The translations under genes were made by a program, and so were the position numbers. The notes beneath the pieces are model-generated. The model made no database searches. It was not told the origin of the DNA and saw only the letters and a program-made list of their open reading frames with translations. A DNA stretch of 36,709 nucleotides from positions 1 to 36,709 of IMG/VR virus record IMGVR_UViG_3300028393_000176; one strand, written 5' to 3'. Below, piece after piece: positions 15,672 to 24,022 of the stretch (the first letter of the stretch is position 1; each line of letters starts with the position of its first letter). Source of the stretch: a virus.

Positions 15672-16933
15672 TATTCAAGACGTTTTTCCAAGGCGGTCAA
15701 TCGCTCATCTAGCTGCTGGATTGCCCGGATTACAAGGGCTGATGTTTGACCCGTGTTAATCTGTTTTAGGTTTTTAACACAAAGTTTTCCAATCTTGGTA
15801 TCGCCAGAAGTTACCTTTACATCGTTTGGAAACACCTTTTCGTATTCTTGAGCGATGAACCCATATTGTTTTTGACCAACGGGGAACTTGTAATATGCAC
15901 AAGCTTCTTTATTGTATTCAAACTCGCGAACGCGAAGATTATTTAGAATTCCGAGGCCGTCGTCCAAGTCTTGAATATTGGTTTTTACACGTTCATCTGA
16001 AATAACGGTCCATAAGCCACCAACTCCCGGCTTCGCTGCGTCGTCAGTCGAGACTTGAAGAAGATGCGTAGCATTTGTTAAGCCAATGCCAACATTTCCA
16101 GACGAGTCAATCCTCATTCTTTCTGAAGGTGTTGCTGTAGACGTAGTTACACTCCTAGTTAGAAATACAATTGCGCCGTTCGTCCCACCCGAATTAGATG
16201 TCTCTACATAGCCGATATTAGCTGGCTGAACATCGGTTGCACCACTTCCTACAAAACCGAACCCAATCAATCTGTATGTGTTTATTCCACTTTCCCCCCC
16301 CCCAATTGCCAAATGAGTGGTTGCTTTTGTGATATTTATCGTGGCCGTACCCGCGATTTGAAGAGTTGAATACGGGGTAGTTGTTCCAATCCCCAGGCGT
16401 GGGGTAGATGTTAACGTCATTTTTGGAGTAGTTAAGGTCCCACCAGTTGAGAAAAATAGAGGGCCTCCATTTAAGGAACTCTCTCCAATCGACCACTGAG
16501 GGGTTCCGTTCTCTTGAATTTTAAGCCAAGCATCCGATCCTGATGCCGAATCTACCGTTAAAACTGCCGTCCCTGATGAGGCCTGGATATACGCCTGAGG
16601 TGATGCTGATCGGATATTAAAAACTGTTGAGGGGGTCGGCGTTCCAACGCCGATGCGGTGATTTGTTGCATCTACTTGAAGAGTGTTGGTATCAAATACG
16701 ACATCGCCTGTAAAATTGCCCGTGACGGCATTTATCCCATTAGTAATGGATATCCGTTGACCTGTTAATTGCCCGGAAAGATTTCCCGTAACGGCTGAAA
16801 ATCCTTTTGTATAACTTGCGGTCACTGCCCCAGGAGGAAGGTTGCTGCCATTAGCGGTAAATGGTCCATAATACATTTGAGCGAACAATGGCGTTGCCAA
16901 GATTAGAAATAATGCAGATAGTATTTTTTTCAT
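15671..16933 (-). CDS. Fibre protein with Sec signal peptide and S74 intramolecular chaperone
   Basis: A 420-aa protein. Residues 1-19 (MKKILSALFLILATPLFAQ) form a textbook signal peptide with an LFA-Q cleavage site. The middle contains fibre repeats of the GIGTTTP/VGTPTP kind. The C-terminal 109 residues, from SDERVKTNI (residue 312) through QYGFIAQEYEKVFP to a coiled-coil end (LDERLTALEKRLE), are a peptidase-S74 chaperone domain. That domain folds a trimeric beta-fibre and then cleaves itself off. A signal peptide is unusual for a cytoplasmically assembled phage fibre and suggests the gene came from a bacterial surface protein. Confidence 0.8.
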   Translation of the reverse strand: MKKILSALFLILATPLFAQMYYGPFTANGSNLPPGAVTASYTKGFSAVTGNLSGQLTGQRISITNGINAVTGNFTGDVVFDTNTLQVDATNHRIGVGTPTPSTVFNIRSASPQAYIQASSGTAVLTVDSASGSDAWLKIQENGTPQWSIGESSLNGGPLFFSTGGTLTTPKMTLTSTPRLGIGTTTPYSTLQIAGTATINITKATTHLAIGGGESGINTYRLIGFGFVGSGATDVQPANIGYVETSNSGGTNGAIVFLTRSVTTSTATPSERMRIDSSGNVGIGLTNATHLLQVSTDDAAKPGVGGLWTVISDERVKTNIQDLDDGLGILNNLRVREFEYNKEACAYYKFPVGQKQYGFIAQEYEKVFPNDVKVTSGDTKIGKLCVKNLKQINTGQTSALVIRAIQQLDERLTALEKRLE

Positions 16934-16942
16934 AAAATTCCT

Positions 16943-17326
16943 TTAGTTAGGCGTCCAAATTCCGGCACCGGCATAACAAATCCATTCAGTAGCATTAATT
17001 GCTGTCATCCATAGGACTGAGCCAATAGATGATGACGTGATATACCCGGCAACCGACGTGACTTGGTCACCGGTACGAATCGTGTCTCCTGCACTTGCAA
17101 TGGCCCTCATGCCGTCGCCATCCTGGATCGCAAATCCATAGGTAAGTCCGGCAGAAGCAGTAGGGAGGTCAACATAAACCTCAGCCGTAGCTCCTTCGTT
17201 GGTGATTAATGACCCTGTCTGTGTTGTCAAAAGAACATAATGGGAGCCCGATCCGCTCGTGACGGCAATGACGGAAATCCGAGATCCCGAACTTGAAGAT
17301 CCTCCAAATGGTGCGAGTGTAGGCAT
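16943..17326 (-). CDS. Small decoration/fibre-tip protein (127 aa)
   Basis: A Gly/Ser-rich N-terminus is followed by the module LITNEGATAEVYVDLP, LTYGFAIQDGDGMRA, GDTI, and a final WICYAGAGIWTPN. The same pattern ends the 231-aa protein at 14976-15671, so these are paralogues or share a fused domain. It is probably exposed on the virion. Confidence 0.55.
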   Translation of the reverse strand: MPTLAPFGGSSSSGSRISVIAVTSGSGSHYVLLTTQTGSLITNEGATAEVYVDLPTASAGLTYGFAIQDGDGMRAIASAGDTIRTGDQVTSVAGYITSSSIGSVLWMTAINATEWICYAGAGIWTPN

Positions 17327-17327
17327 G

Positions 17328-17699
17328 TTATTTCACCAAAATTTCATAGTCGGAGTTACCACCGACTCGTGTTAATCGGATTTTCTTAAATCCGATCCAT
17401 GAATCCAAATTCAATATGGCGGTATCTCTAACGCTGATTTCATCGCCATAAGTTGTTCCATCGATAGACATTGCGACGGTAAATTTGACCGACGATGTAA
17501 AGTTTTGGATATACCCGGAGCTGCCAACGCGTCCAAGGTCCGTATATACATCCAACACAACCGGTGTAGTGCCTGTATCAACCGAACCCGAATAGAACTT
17601 ATACGCCGCAGTGTTTCCGACAGCATTAATCGTTAACCCAATTGGCTTCCCGTAGGTATCTGACTGATTTCGAATATTCTGCGACGTAATGTTGCTCAT
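17328..17699 (-). CDS. Hypothetical capsid-associated beta protein (123 aa)
   Basis: Beta strands separated by Gly/Ser turns, ending in a Lys/Arg-rich hairpin (FKKIRLTRVGG). It starts by ATGA overlap on the previous gene and is separated by 1 nt from the next. It is likely a head decoration protein by position, two to three genes after the coat. Confidence 0.5.
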   Translation of the reverse strand: MSNITSQNIRNQSDTYGKPIGLTINAVGNTAAYKFYSGSVDTGTTPVVLDVYTDLGRVGSSGYIQNFTSSVKFTVAMSIDGTTYGDEISVRDTAILNLDSWIGFKKIRLTRVGGNSDYEILVK

Positions 17700-17938
17700 A
17701 CGCCAGTTGCCTGCCAGGTACCTGTTTGATTTGCGGTGGTGGTAATGGTTACCGTCCCACCTGAGATCACGGAGACGGTCGAAGGCGTTGACGTAGCAAC
17801 GCTCACTGAAAACGTATCAACGATGGTCAGCCCCGTAGTGATGGCCCCGCCGGTATCACCGGCGGTACTCGCATAAGTCCCAAACACATGCTTTTTATTC
17901 CCGAAAACGTCATATTTCTTCGTATATGAGAATGCCAT
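17696..17938 (-). CDS. Hypothetical small virion protein (80 aa)
   Basis: An N-terminal basic/aromatic stretch (FSYTKKYDVFGNKKH) is followed by a Thr/Ser/Val-rich beta region. No known motif is present. It lies 9 nt after the 178-aa gene and overlaps the next gene by 4 nt. Confidence 0.5.
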   Translation of the reverse strand: MAFSYTKKYDVFGNKKHVFGTYASTAGDTGGAITTGLTIVDTFSVSVATSTPSTVSVISGGTVTITTTANQTGTWQATGV

Positions 17939-17947
17939 TAACTTGGC

Positions 17948-18484
17948 CTAACTCGCACTTACTAAAGCGGTACGGTAGTCAGAGAATAAAATAACGCTTG
18001 CGGTTCCGGCACCGGACAAAGCGCCGACCTGGATAGCCACACTCTTTGCGCTGAAAGCAGTGGAACTAGATGTCCCATCAACGATCAATGTGGTGCCGGC
18101 GTTCAGTAATTTGAGGTAATCGCCAGCGACGTGTGTCTCGTTGGCTAGTTTTGAAATACATTGACCAAAAATTTGAACGAACCCATAGTATCCAGAAGTA
18201 AAGGCCACTTGAGGGATACAGACCGTCACCCCTGATGCAAGAGTTGCGGGAGCTGCCGTGACAAACTCGCTACCACTCGTATTGATGCCAACAACCGTAT
18301 AGGGCTGATATTGGGTCAGGGTTGTATGCGATTTAACATACATGAAACGTTTGATCGCATTTGGATTATCGGAATCCACCATATGGTAAACCATTCCCAA
18401 CGGATACGCTGGGTTTTTTGCCGATGTAGGGACCGTTAAATCATTTTCATAAATTGAATTTGGACTATAAATTGGAAAACTCAT
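17948..18484 (-). CDS. Head decoration-like protein (178 aa)
   Basis: It lies immediately downstream of the coat gene. The middle (TVVGINTSGSEFVTAAP, YGFVQIFGQC, AGDYLKLLNAG) follows the pattern of small beta-barrel proteins that carry a G-x-VQ-x-x-G strand and decorate capsids. Purine-rich RBS sequence (AAAGGACGAAGAC) precedes the ATG. Confidence 0.5.
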   Translation of the reverse strand: MSFPIYSPNSIYENDLTVPTSAKNPAYPLGMVYHMVDSDNPNAIKRFMYVKSHTTLTQYQPYTVVGINTSGSEFVTAAPATLASGVTVCIPQVAFTSGYYGFVQIFGQCISKLANETHVAGDYLKLLNAGTTLIVDGTSSSTAFSAKSVAIQVGALSGAGTASVILFSDYRTALVSAS

Positions 18485-18499
18485 TGTCTTCGTCCTTTC

Positions 18500-19480
18500 T
18501 TAAGAAGTTAGAGCGGTCGCGACGGCGTTTACTCGTCGGTTTTCGCAATACAGGTTTCCAACGTGATAAGTTGTCGCGACTGAAATTGGCTGATTCGGGA
18601 TCGTTTGAACTGAATCGAGTGGCGATTTTTTTCCAGACCAGAATCCAAATCGGCATCCGAAGTGCATGGACGCAGAAGATAGGATGTAGAGGTAATTTGA
18701 CGGTGAGTAGTAATCGATGACCCAAGGAATCCCATCCACTTCGATCCCTTTGAATCCAGACTTGACCATTTCCTCGGACATGAACCGTTGTTGAACTTGC
18801 AACTGGGTTTTGTACCGTGATTGAATGTTCGCTTTGGACAGCATCAAATCGATATCGTAAGAACTTACCAATTCGTTGTCGGCGGGCTGCTGATTAACGA
18901 CTTCATAAAGTGAAGCGAGAAGGCCTGAAATAACGTCGTAGGAAACTACCGTATTGGTGCTGTCCACTTGAGGATACCAAGTTGCATAATCGGTGTTATT
19001 GATACCGGCGTACGCAGTTCCTGAAGCTCCGAAAATATCGCCAAATCCGTTGATCGCCATGTTCGAAGTAGTTCCAGAGCCATAAAGGGCACTTGAAATT
19101 GTTCGGACCATAGTGGACTGGGAAACGTTTTTCTTGACTACAGCCAAATCCGCGATTGCGTTAGGACTGTTATCGGTTGCCGCAATGTCGTTTAGCGTCA
19201 AAACCGCGCTAGATACGAACTTTTTATAGGTCAACTGCCCGTATACCAATTCTTGGTTTGGGTTGTTTGAAATTACGTCGGTCGATCCATCGATCCACCC
19301 TTGGGCGGCGTTATCAAGAATATTGACCGGGAATTGGAAGGTTAAGTTACCTCCATTAAAGGGCTTAGACCGTTTTTTAACGAGTTTGTTTAAAAGCGCA
19401 TTTGACCGAGCTAGGGCGTCGGGGATGTCTTTCATCAACTCAGTTTGCGTTACCGCTAAAATATCATTGTTGACTGGCAT
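18500..19480 (-). CDS. Major capsid protein
   Basis: A 326-aa protein directly after the scaffold. It has a helical N-terminal arm (ILAVTQTELMKDIPDALARS), an E-loop-like region (GGNLTFQFPVNI), a long spine-helix region (LKSDIMLS-type: SSYDIDLMLSKANIQSRYK), and a C-terminal beta domain (GFKGIEVDGIPWVIDYYSPS). This order is typical of HK97-fold coats of short-tailed phages. AAGGAAT precedes the ATG. Position between scaffold and decoration genes makes the assignment firm. Confidence 0.82.
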   Translation of the reverse strand: MPVNNDILAVTQTELMKDIPDALARSNALLNKLVKKRSKPFNGGNLTFQFPVNILDNAAQGWIDGSTDVISNNPNQELVYGQLTYKKFVSSAVLTLNDIAATDNSPNAIADLAVVKKNVSQSTMVRTISSALYGSGTTSNMAINGFGDIFGASGTAYAGINNTDYATWYPQVDSTNTVVSYDVISGLLASLYEVVNQQPADNELVSSYDIDLMLSKANIQSRYKTQLQVQQRFMSEEMVKSGFKGIEVDGIPWVIDYYSPSNYLYILSSASMHFGCRFGFWSGKKSPLDSVQTIPNQPISVATTYHVGNLYCENRRVNAVATALTS

Positions 19481-19494
19481 TTTTTATTCCTTTC

Positions 19495-20286
19495 TTACTT
19501 CGTGAGCATTCGGGCGATTTGATCTCGATACGATTCGGGCTTTGCATTGGGTTGACGGGACTGGGACGGCGCAATGGCCCGAGCTTTATTGCCTTGAATC
19601 GTTTTTGCTGTGTTCACCGAAGACTGTCGTTGTGCATTTTTTACAACGGCATCCATGGCAAATTTAGAGAAAATGGCCCCCATGTGTTGGGGTGGGATAT
19701 TGTTGGTTTTGCAGTAGGTCAAAAACTCGCGTTGGTCATATTCGACCCCATACTTCTTGGAGATTGAATCAATCCCCGCCAATTCGGAGTGAATGACGTT
19801 CGTTTGCTTTTCCAACTCTTGCGCCCGCTCCATTTCCTGAAATTTTTTATCTACCGCATCAGCTCTTTCGAGTTTCGATATCATTTCAGGCGGAAGATCC
19901 CCATATTTAACTCGGCGTTGCTCGGCGGCTACCTTTTCCAGGTTCTCCATGAGGGCAGTCTGATAAGCCGGATTGGATTCAAAAAACTCAACCAACTGCT
20001 TAACTTGAGAAAGGCTTCCGACTTCTCCTTCGAGTGTCGACAGCTTAGACTCGTAATCAGTAACCTTTTGCTTGTACTCGCCATGTTCCTTTTGAAGCGT
20101 CGGGAGGCTTTTCTCGACATTAAGGAACGATCGATACATTGCATGGGGATCGCGGTTCCATTCCGTTTCAAATCGAGGATCTTGATCATAGGTTTGAGAT
20201 TCCGTTTCTATAGCGGCATTGGGCTCGACCGATTGATCGATATCCATGTCTTCCGTAGCTGATTCTTGTTCGAATTCGTTTTCCAT
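19495..20286 (-). CDS. Capsid scaffolding protein
   Basis: A 263-aa acidic, highly helical protein. It has an acidic disordered N-terminus, a long coiled coil (residues about 50-165, LQKEHGEYKQKVTDYESKL), and a basic Gln/Arg-rich C-terminus (RAIAPSQSRQPNAK). That is the usual scaffold plan, with the basic end binding the coat. It lies between the portal-side genes and the coat gene. AAGGAA lies just before the ATG. Confidence 0.75.
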   Translation of the reverse strand: MENEFEQESATEDMDIDQSVEPNAAIETESQTYDQDPRFETEWNRDPHAMYRSFLNVEKSLPTLQKEHGEYKQKVTDYESKLSTLEGEVGSLSQVKQLVEFFESNPAYQTALMENLEKVAAEQRRVKYGDLPPEMISKLERADAVDKKFQEMERAQELEKQTNVIHSELAGIDSISKKYGVEYDQREFLTYCKTNNIPPQHMGAIFSKFAMDAVVKNAQRQSSVNTAKTIQGNKARAIAPSQSRQPNAKPESYRDQIARMLTK

Positions 20287-20295
20287 GAGGTTCCT

Positions 20296-20583
20296 TTACT
20301 TGAAATTGACCTTGATCTTGGCGGAGGGTGCGCCTTTCGGGGCATTTATCGGCATAGACTCCGCGCCCATTGGCCCAGCATCATCTTGTGGTGCGCCAAG
20401 GCACTCATCGATCGACTTCATCGCGCCATTAACGTCCCCACTCGAAAGCATGGCCTTAATCTCGGAAAGCTTGCCTTTTAGGTAGTCGGCTTCGCCACCT
20501 TCGGACTCGCCGCCCATATCTGGGGCTGCGCCCATTCCGGGATCTTGTCCAAAATTGATTTTAATTTTTCCTTGGTCGTCCAC
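20296..20583 (-). CDS. Hypothetical assembly protein (95 aa)
   Basis: It is Gly/Met/Pro-rich with one helix (YLKGKLSEIKAMLSSGDVNGA) and a basic end. The frame could start at 20667, but that would overlap the upstream gene by 107 nt. The GTG at 20583 has an excellent AGGAGGAG about 9 nt upstream and overlaps by 23 nt, so it is chosen. Placed before the scaffold, it may assist prohead assembly. Confidence 0.6.
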   Translation of the reverse strand: MDDQGKIKINFGQDPGMGAAPDMGGESEGGEADYLKGKLSEIKAMLSSGDVNGAMKSIDECLGAPQDDAGPMGAESMPINAPKGAPSAKIKVNFK

Positions 20584-20893
20584 GTTTAATTTCTCCTCCT
20601 GGTTCCTGCGAAACATCCTCAACCACTGGCGAAGAGACTTTGGGCTCTTCGGATTCTTCCAACTCATCGGGAGCCTCCACTATTTTCTGGAATACCGATG
20701 CGATTGGGTCTATTGCCTTCAGCTCCACAAAAATTCGATCCAAAAATTCCTCTTGGATCACAAAAAGTGCTCCAGCAAAACTGATCTTGTATTCAGTGAA
20801 TTTTTTTCCCTGTCCGCCGGGGTAAACTCCGACGATTTCCGCAAAATCGGACTGATCCGTGTTGATCCTGAACTTATTTCCTGCTGTATACAT
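20561..20893 (-). CDS. Hypothetical protein (110 aa)
   Basis: The N-terminal half is a compact beta-rich domain (KFTEYKISFAGALFVIQEEF). The C-terminal part is acidic, then ends in a basic AT-hook-like GRPRKN. No clear Shine-Dalgarno precedes the ATG. An inverted repeat AATCTA-N8-TAGATT lies about 10 nt upstream of the ATG. It sits between portal and scaffold. The family is not recognised. Confidence 0.55.
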   Translation of the reverse strand: MYTAGNKFRINTDQSDFAEIVGVYPGGQGKKFTEYKISFAGALFVIQEEFLDRIFVELKAIDPIASVFQKIVEAPDELEESEEPKVSSPVVEDVSQEPGGEIKRGRPRKN

Positions 20894-20954
20894 GCAGGGT
20901 AAGCTAATCTACTTGTAAATAGATTTCATTTCGGCATTTTTCAGTGACGTTTAT

Positions 20955-22955
20955 TTATTGCGGTGGTGGAACCGGTAATGGCGGCGCGGATGGGTCTAAT
21001 TCCGGCGGCAAAAGGCTGTTTTTTTGCAGAAGTTCTGCTTGCGCCGGTACCGGAAGGTCCGTATATGCCATGGTGATCTTTTCGATCGGTGGCGTAGGCG
21101 GTGGAAGCTGACCCATTTCCTCCTGGTCTTTTTCCATACGGTCTAAAATCCCTCGAATATTGGGGAAATCGAGATTCTCGAGCAATATTTCGCGGGAAAG
21201 CATGGACGTTGGTGGCCCGAAGACGCCGGACTTATAAAGGTCCATGGTAAGGGCGGCGATTGCGCCGCGAGAGCGGGGGAGATTTCGCCCGGTACTGACT
21301 TCGCACTCGAATTCGGTAAGGGAAAGATCCCCCTTTATTTCTTTTACGACTTTTAGCGTCTGGTCGGGACCTTCGCCCTTTTGAAGCTGGAGTTGCTGGA
21401 TATTCCCCTCTTGGCCGTCTTGGGGCGGCGTGAATGATAGGAAGTCTTTCCCGTTAGTCATTCGGATAATTCGGGGGATGTTGTAAAACTGTTGAGCCAC
21501 CATGATCGCGTAGTTCGAGATATCGACCAGATATTGATAGTAGACCGCCTGGATCTCGCGGATGGACGTCATAGGGCTTTCATTGAGGCTATCTACCATC
21601 TTGGCGCTGCTGACATTTTCCTTAGACTGGCCGGAAATCATCATGTCGTTAACACGGCCAATTTCTTTCGCTTCAGCTTTCAACTGTGCGACCAGATCGG
21701 TGAGGTTGCGGATCTCGGAGAGTGTGTTGTTGGTCAAAATGATCGGTTGCCGGGCTGGCAAAACGCCAGTCTCTACAATAGTGATTAGTTTATTCACGAA
21801 CTCGTTTTCGCTGGTAATGCCAGCTAATTCGTCGATTAAAATCGTTGAAATGTACCCACCAACAAGAAGCTGAATGCGGCGGTAGGCGCGATTGATCCGG
21901 TCTTGAACCGGGATCAGCTTCTCAACGTCGCCTTGTCCCCAGATGTCATCGGTTGGATAAAGGTTTGCGGTAACAATCGGTATTCCTGTTGGGATCTCAA
22001 TAGGCTTGTCTTCAAAAATGAGGTTGTCCCCGGCGAATATGATGACCCGACCATAAGGGTAGCGAAATCCGATTCGTTCTTTTTCAGCGATTTCCGCCCC
22101 GCTATCCCCTTGGCCGGGAATAAACGTGGAATCATCCCGGAGGTAACATTCTAGAACCTCGACACTTTCGGACATACTCACTAGGTTGGGATTATTCGAA
22201 ATATAGACTTGGGCGGCGGAGACATCGTTTTTGTAGGTCACGACGTTATTGGACTGATCCATCATGTCGGACCCGCTTTTTTCGGCCTGAGTCTTCATGA
22301 GTTTATCGATATCTTCGATACGGTCGGGGTAGCGGCGTTTTAGGGTGATTGCGCTGTAACGGTTCTTTAAAATGACATAGTTACACTCGGCGATCGTCCG
22401 GGCGGCGGGATCAGGGAAAAAATTTTTAGGGTCGATCAAATCAATCTTGACCTCACCAATCCCCTGTAGCTGATCTTGGTCCCAGGAGACACGCCCAATC
22501 ATGATGCCAAACATCTCAACGCTGCGGATCGACTCGCGTCCAAACTGCTCAAACTTGTTGACCCGTTTGATGTGATCAAGAATATCGTTCATGACATCGG
22601 AAATCGCCTGGATCTGAGTAAGGGCATTGAGATCCGCCATGGCCCCAATAACGGCATTAACGGATGTGGTTATCTCTGAATCAAGAGTGAGGCTTGTTTT
22701 GGTCTCAACAATCGGATTGATAATGTTGTACGAGTCTTTTGTGCTGGCGGAACCCTGGACGCCATTGCCCTGGCTATCCCCGTTTTTGTACCTCCCAAGA
22801 TAATACTGGGCGCAGGTTTTTAATCGGTCCTTGGGTTGCTTCTCAGTAGCAATCGAGTAAAGTTTACGGCAATGCTCAACGAGGGCCTTATCATCGGTCT
22901 TTTGTTGATTCTTTGAATCTGGCTGATCCGATTGACCGGTTGGCATACCTAACAT
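20955..22955 (-). CDS. Portal protein
   Basis: A 666-aa protein of the size of P22-type portals. Typical features are the N-terminal helical wing (KALVEHCRKLYSIATEK), the stem/crown motif region with IDLIDPKNFFPDPAARTI, the Trp-containing TDDIWGQGDVEKLIPVQD, and a long helix with the NRAYRRIQL start. The C-terminus is Pro-rich (PPLPVPPPQ). It forms the dodecameric DNA gate at the packaging vertex and docks the terminase. No Shine-Dalgarno is seen; a promoter-like -10 box is 7 nt before the ATG. Confidence 0.85.
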   Translation of the reverse strand: MLGMPTGQSDQPDSKNQQKTDDKALVEHCRKLYSIATEKQPKDRLKTCAQYYLGRYKNGDSQGNGVQGSASTKDSYNIINPIVETKTSLTLDSEITTSVNAVIGAMADLNALTQIQAISDVMNDILDHIKRVNKFEQFGRESIRSVEMFGIMIGRVSWDQDQLQGIGEVKIDLIDPKNFFPDPAARTIAECNYVILKNRYSAITLKRRYPDRIEDIDKLMKTQAEKSGSDMMDQSNNVVTYKNDVSAAQVYISNNPNLVSMSESVEVLECYLRDDSTFIPGQGDSGAEIAEKERIGFRYPYGRVIIFAGDNLIFEDKPIEIPTGIPIVTANLYPTDDIWGQGDVEKLIPVQDRINRAYRRIQLLVGGYISTILIDELAGITSENEFVNKLITIVETGVLPARQPIILTNNTLSEIRNLTDLVAQLKAEAKEIGRVNDMMISGQSKENVSSAKMVDSLNESPMTSIREIQAVYYQYLVDISNYAIMVAQQFYNIPRIIRMTNGKDFLSFTPPQDGQEGNIQQLQLQKGEGPDQTLKVVKEIKGDLSLTEFECEVSTGRNLPRSRGAIAALTMDLYKSGVFGPPTSMLSREILLENLDFPNIRGILDRMEKDQEEMGQLPPPTPPIEKITMAYTDLPVPAQAELLQKNSLLPPELDPSAPPLPVPPPQ

Positions 22956-22962
22956 TGGGGCT

Positions 22963-22992
22963 ATTTAAGTGATCGCAAGCCCCCATTGTCAT
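22963..22992 (-). promoter_or_regulatory. Possible promoter for the portal gene
   Basis: On the minus strand ATGACA (-35, 22987-22992) and TTAAAT (-10, 22963-22968) are 18 nt apart, with 7 nt from the -10 to the portal ATG. A GGGGCT/AGCCCC inverted repeat (22957-22962, 22980-22985) brackets the -10. The match is moderate. Confidence 0.35.
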
Positions 22993-23003
22993 TTCTGTTT
23001 TTT

Positions 23004-23432
23004 TCACCAACGACCCTGACCAGTATGTGCAAGATATGCACCTACTGAATTGCGGACATTAATACGGAGGCGCTCGTCACTCTCTTTTTCAAGTCGAGCC
23101 CTATGATGATCCGCCTCCTGTGAAATCTCTTTTTCAGACGCCCAGATTTTCCCATTCTCACGGGCGTAGTTTTCAAGTTCCTTTCGAGAATGTACCACCT
23201 TCCCGCCACCAGGTAATCCCGGCTCAAAATATTCGTGCATGGGCGGAATAAAATTAAATGATCGTCCAGACGCCGTAACATTTTCCCGGTACACCCGAAG
23301 TCGATACCATTCCATGAGTGTCGGGCAGTTATAGCAGACAAGCTTATAATCCCCGCCAGCGGTAAAAAGTTCCTCGGTAGTCGCCCCACAACTGGGGCAT
23401 TTAAAAAATACCAAATGCTGATGAGGTGCCAT
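23004..23432 (-). CDS. Zn-ribbon protein (142 aa)
   Basis: Residues about 12-36 hold two Cys pairs, CPSCG and CYNCP, spaced like an FmdB-type zinc ribbon. The rest is charged and helical (RARLEKESDERLRINVRN) and ends in GQGRW. It overlaps the 196-aa gene by 1 nt. Similar small Zn-ribbon proteins occur between terminase and portal genes; the role is unknown. Confidence 0.6.
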   Translation of the reverse strand: MAPHQHLVFFKCPSCGATTEELFTAGGDYKLVCYNCPTLMEWYRLRVYRENVTASGRSFNFIPPMHEYFEPGLPGGGKVVHSRKELENYARENGKIWASEKEISQEADHHRARLEKESDERLRINVRNSVGAYLAHTGQGRW

Positions 23433-24022
23433 TAGATTGCTACCCTTGACCTGATCGCCGTGACATAAAACTTCTTCAGCTTATCCCGAATGTGAATGTC
23501 CTTAATCCGGCCATGGGCGTAACTGTGAGCGGTTGTCGCCTCCACCTTAAACTCTTCCTGAATGTGTTTAAGCAAAAGCCCACTCTGGATATAAAGCTGC
23601 ATAAGCTCCTCGTCAGTGATGTGGTCAATAAACTTCGACGTAAAATGAAAATCAAAGTCACTCGCCATCTTGGAAATGCGATTCTCAATCTGGACCATAC
23701 GCTGGTGTACCCGTGTCAACTCATTGAGTATCGTAACCGGAGACGTCTTTTTGTTTATTTGCTCAAATAATTCTTTACTGGTTTCCACCTTTCTTTCAAT
23801 GTTGGTCACAAGCTCCCCAAACTCAGCCCTCATAATCTTGGCGGCAGCAATGCCACCAATCGACTCCACATGTTCCTTGATGTTCTCTAAAAACGTAGCC
23901 TGGAAGTCATTAATTTTCTTCTCAGCCGATTCCTTCTCTGACTTCAATTCCCCTAGCAGGGACTCTACCGAAGCCCGTACCATCGTCTTAATTCTGATCT
24001 CGTCTTGAGGGCTAAAACTCAT
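23432..24022 (-). CDS. Coiled-coil protein next to terminase (196 aa)
   Basis: The N-terminal two thirds is a long coiled coil. The C-terminal 60 residues (ITDEELMQLYIQSGLLLKH, then VEATTAHSYAHGRIKDI) look like a helix-turn-helix domain. The ATG at 24022 makes an ATGA overlap with the terminase stop; ATG 24037 is an alternative. A DNA-binding coiled-coil protein beside TerL could act as small terminase or packaging factor, but this is inference. Confidence 0.55.
   Translation of the reverse strand: MSFSPQDEIRIKTMVRASVESLLGELKSEKESAEKKINDFQATFLENIKEHVESIGGIAAAKIMRAEFGELVTNIERKVETSKELFEQINKKTSPVTILNELTRVHQRMVQIENRISKMASDFDFHFTSKFIDHITDEELMQLYIQSGLLLKHIQEEFKVEATTAHSYAHGRIKDIHIRDKLKKFYVTAIRSRVAI

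Noticed and set aside
19789-20262. Plus-strand 157-aa open frame
   Set aside because: It is opposite the scaffold gene and has no recognisable motif or start signal.
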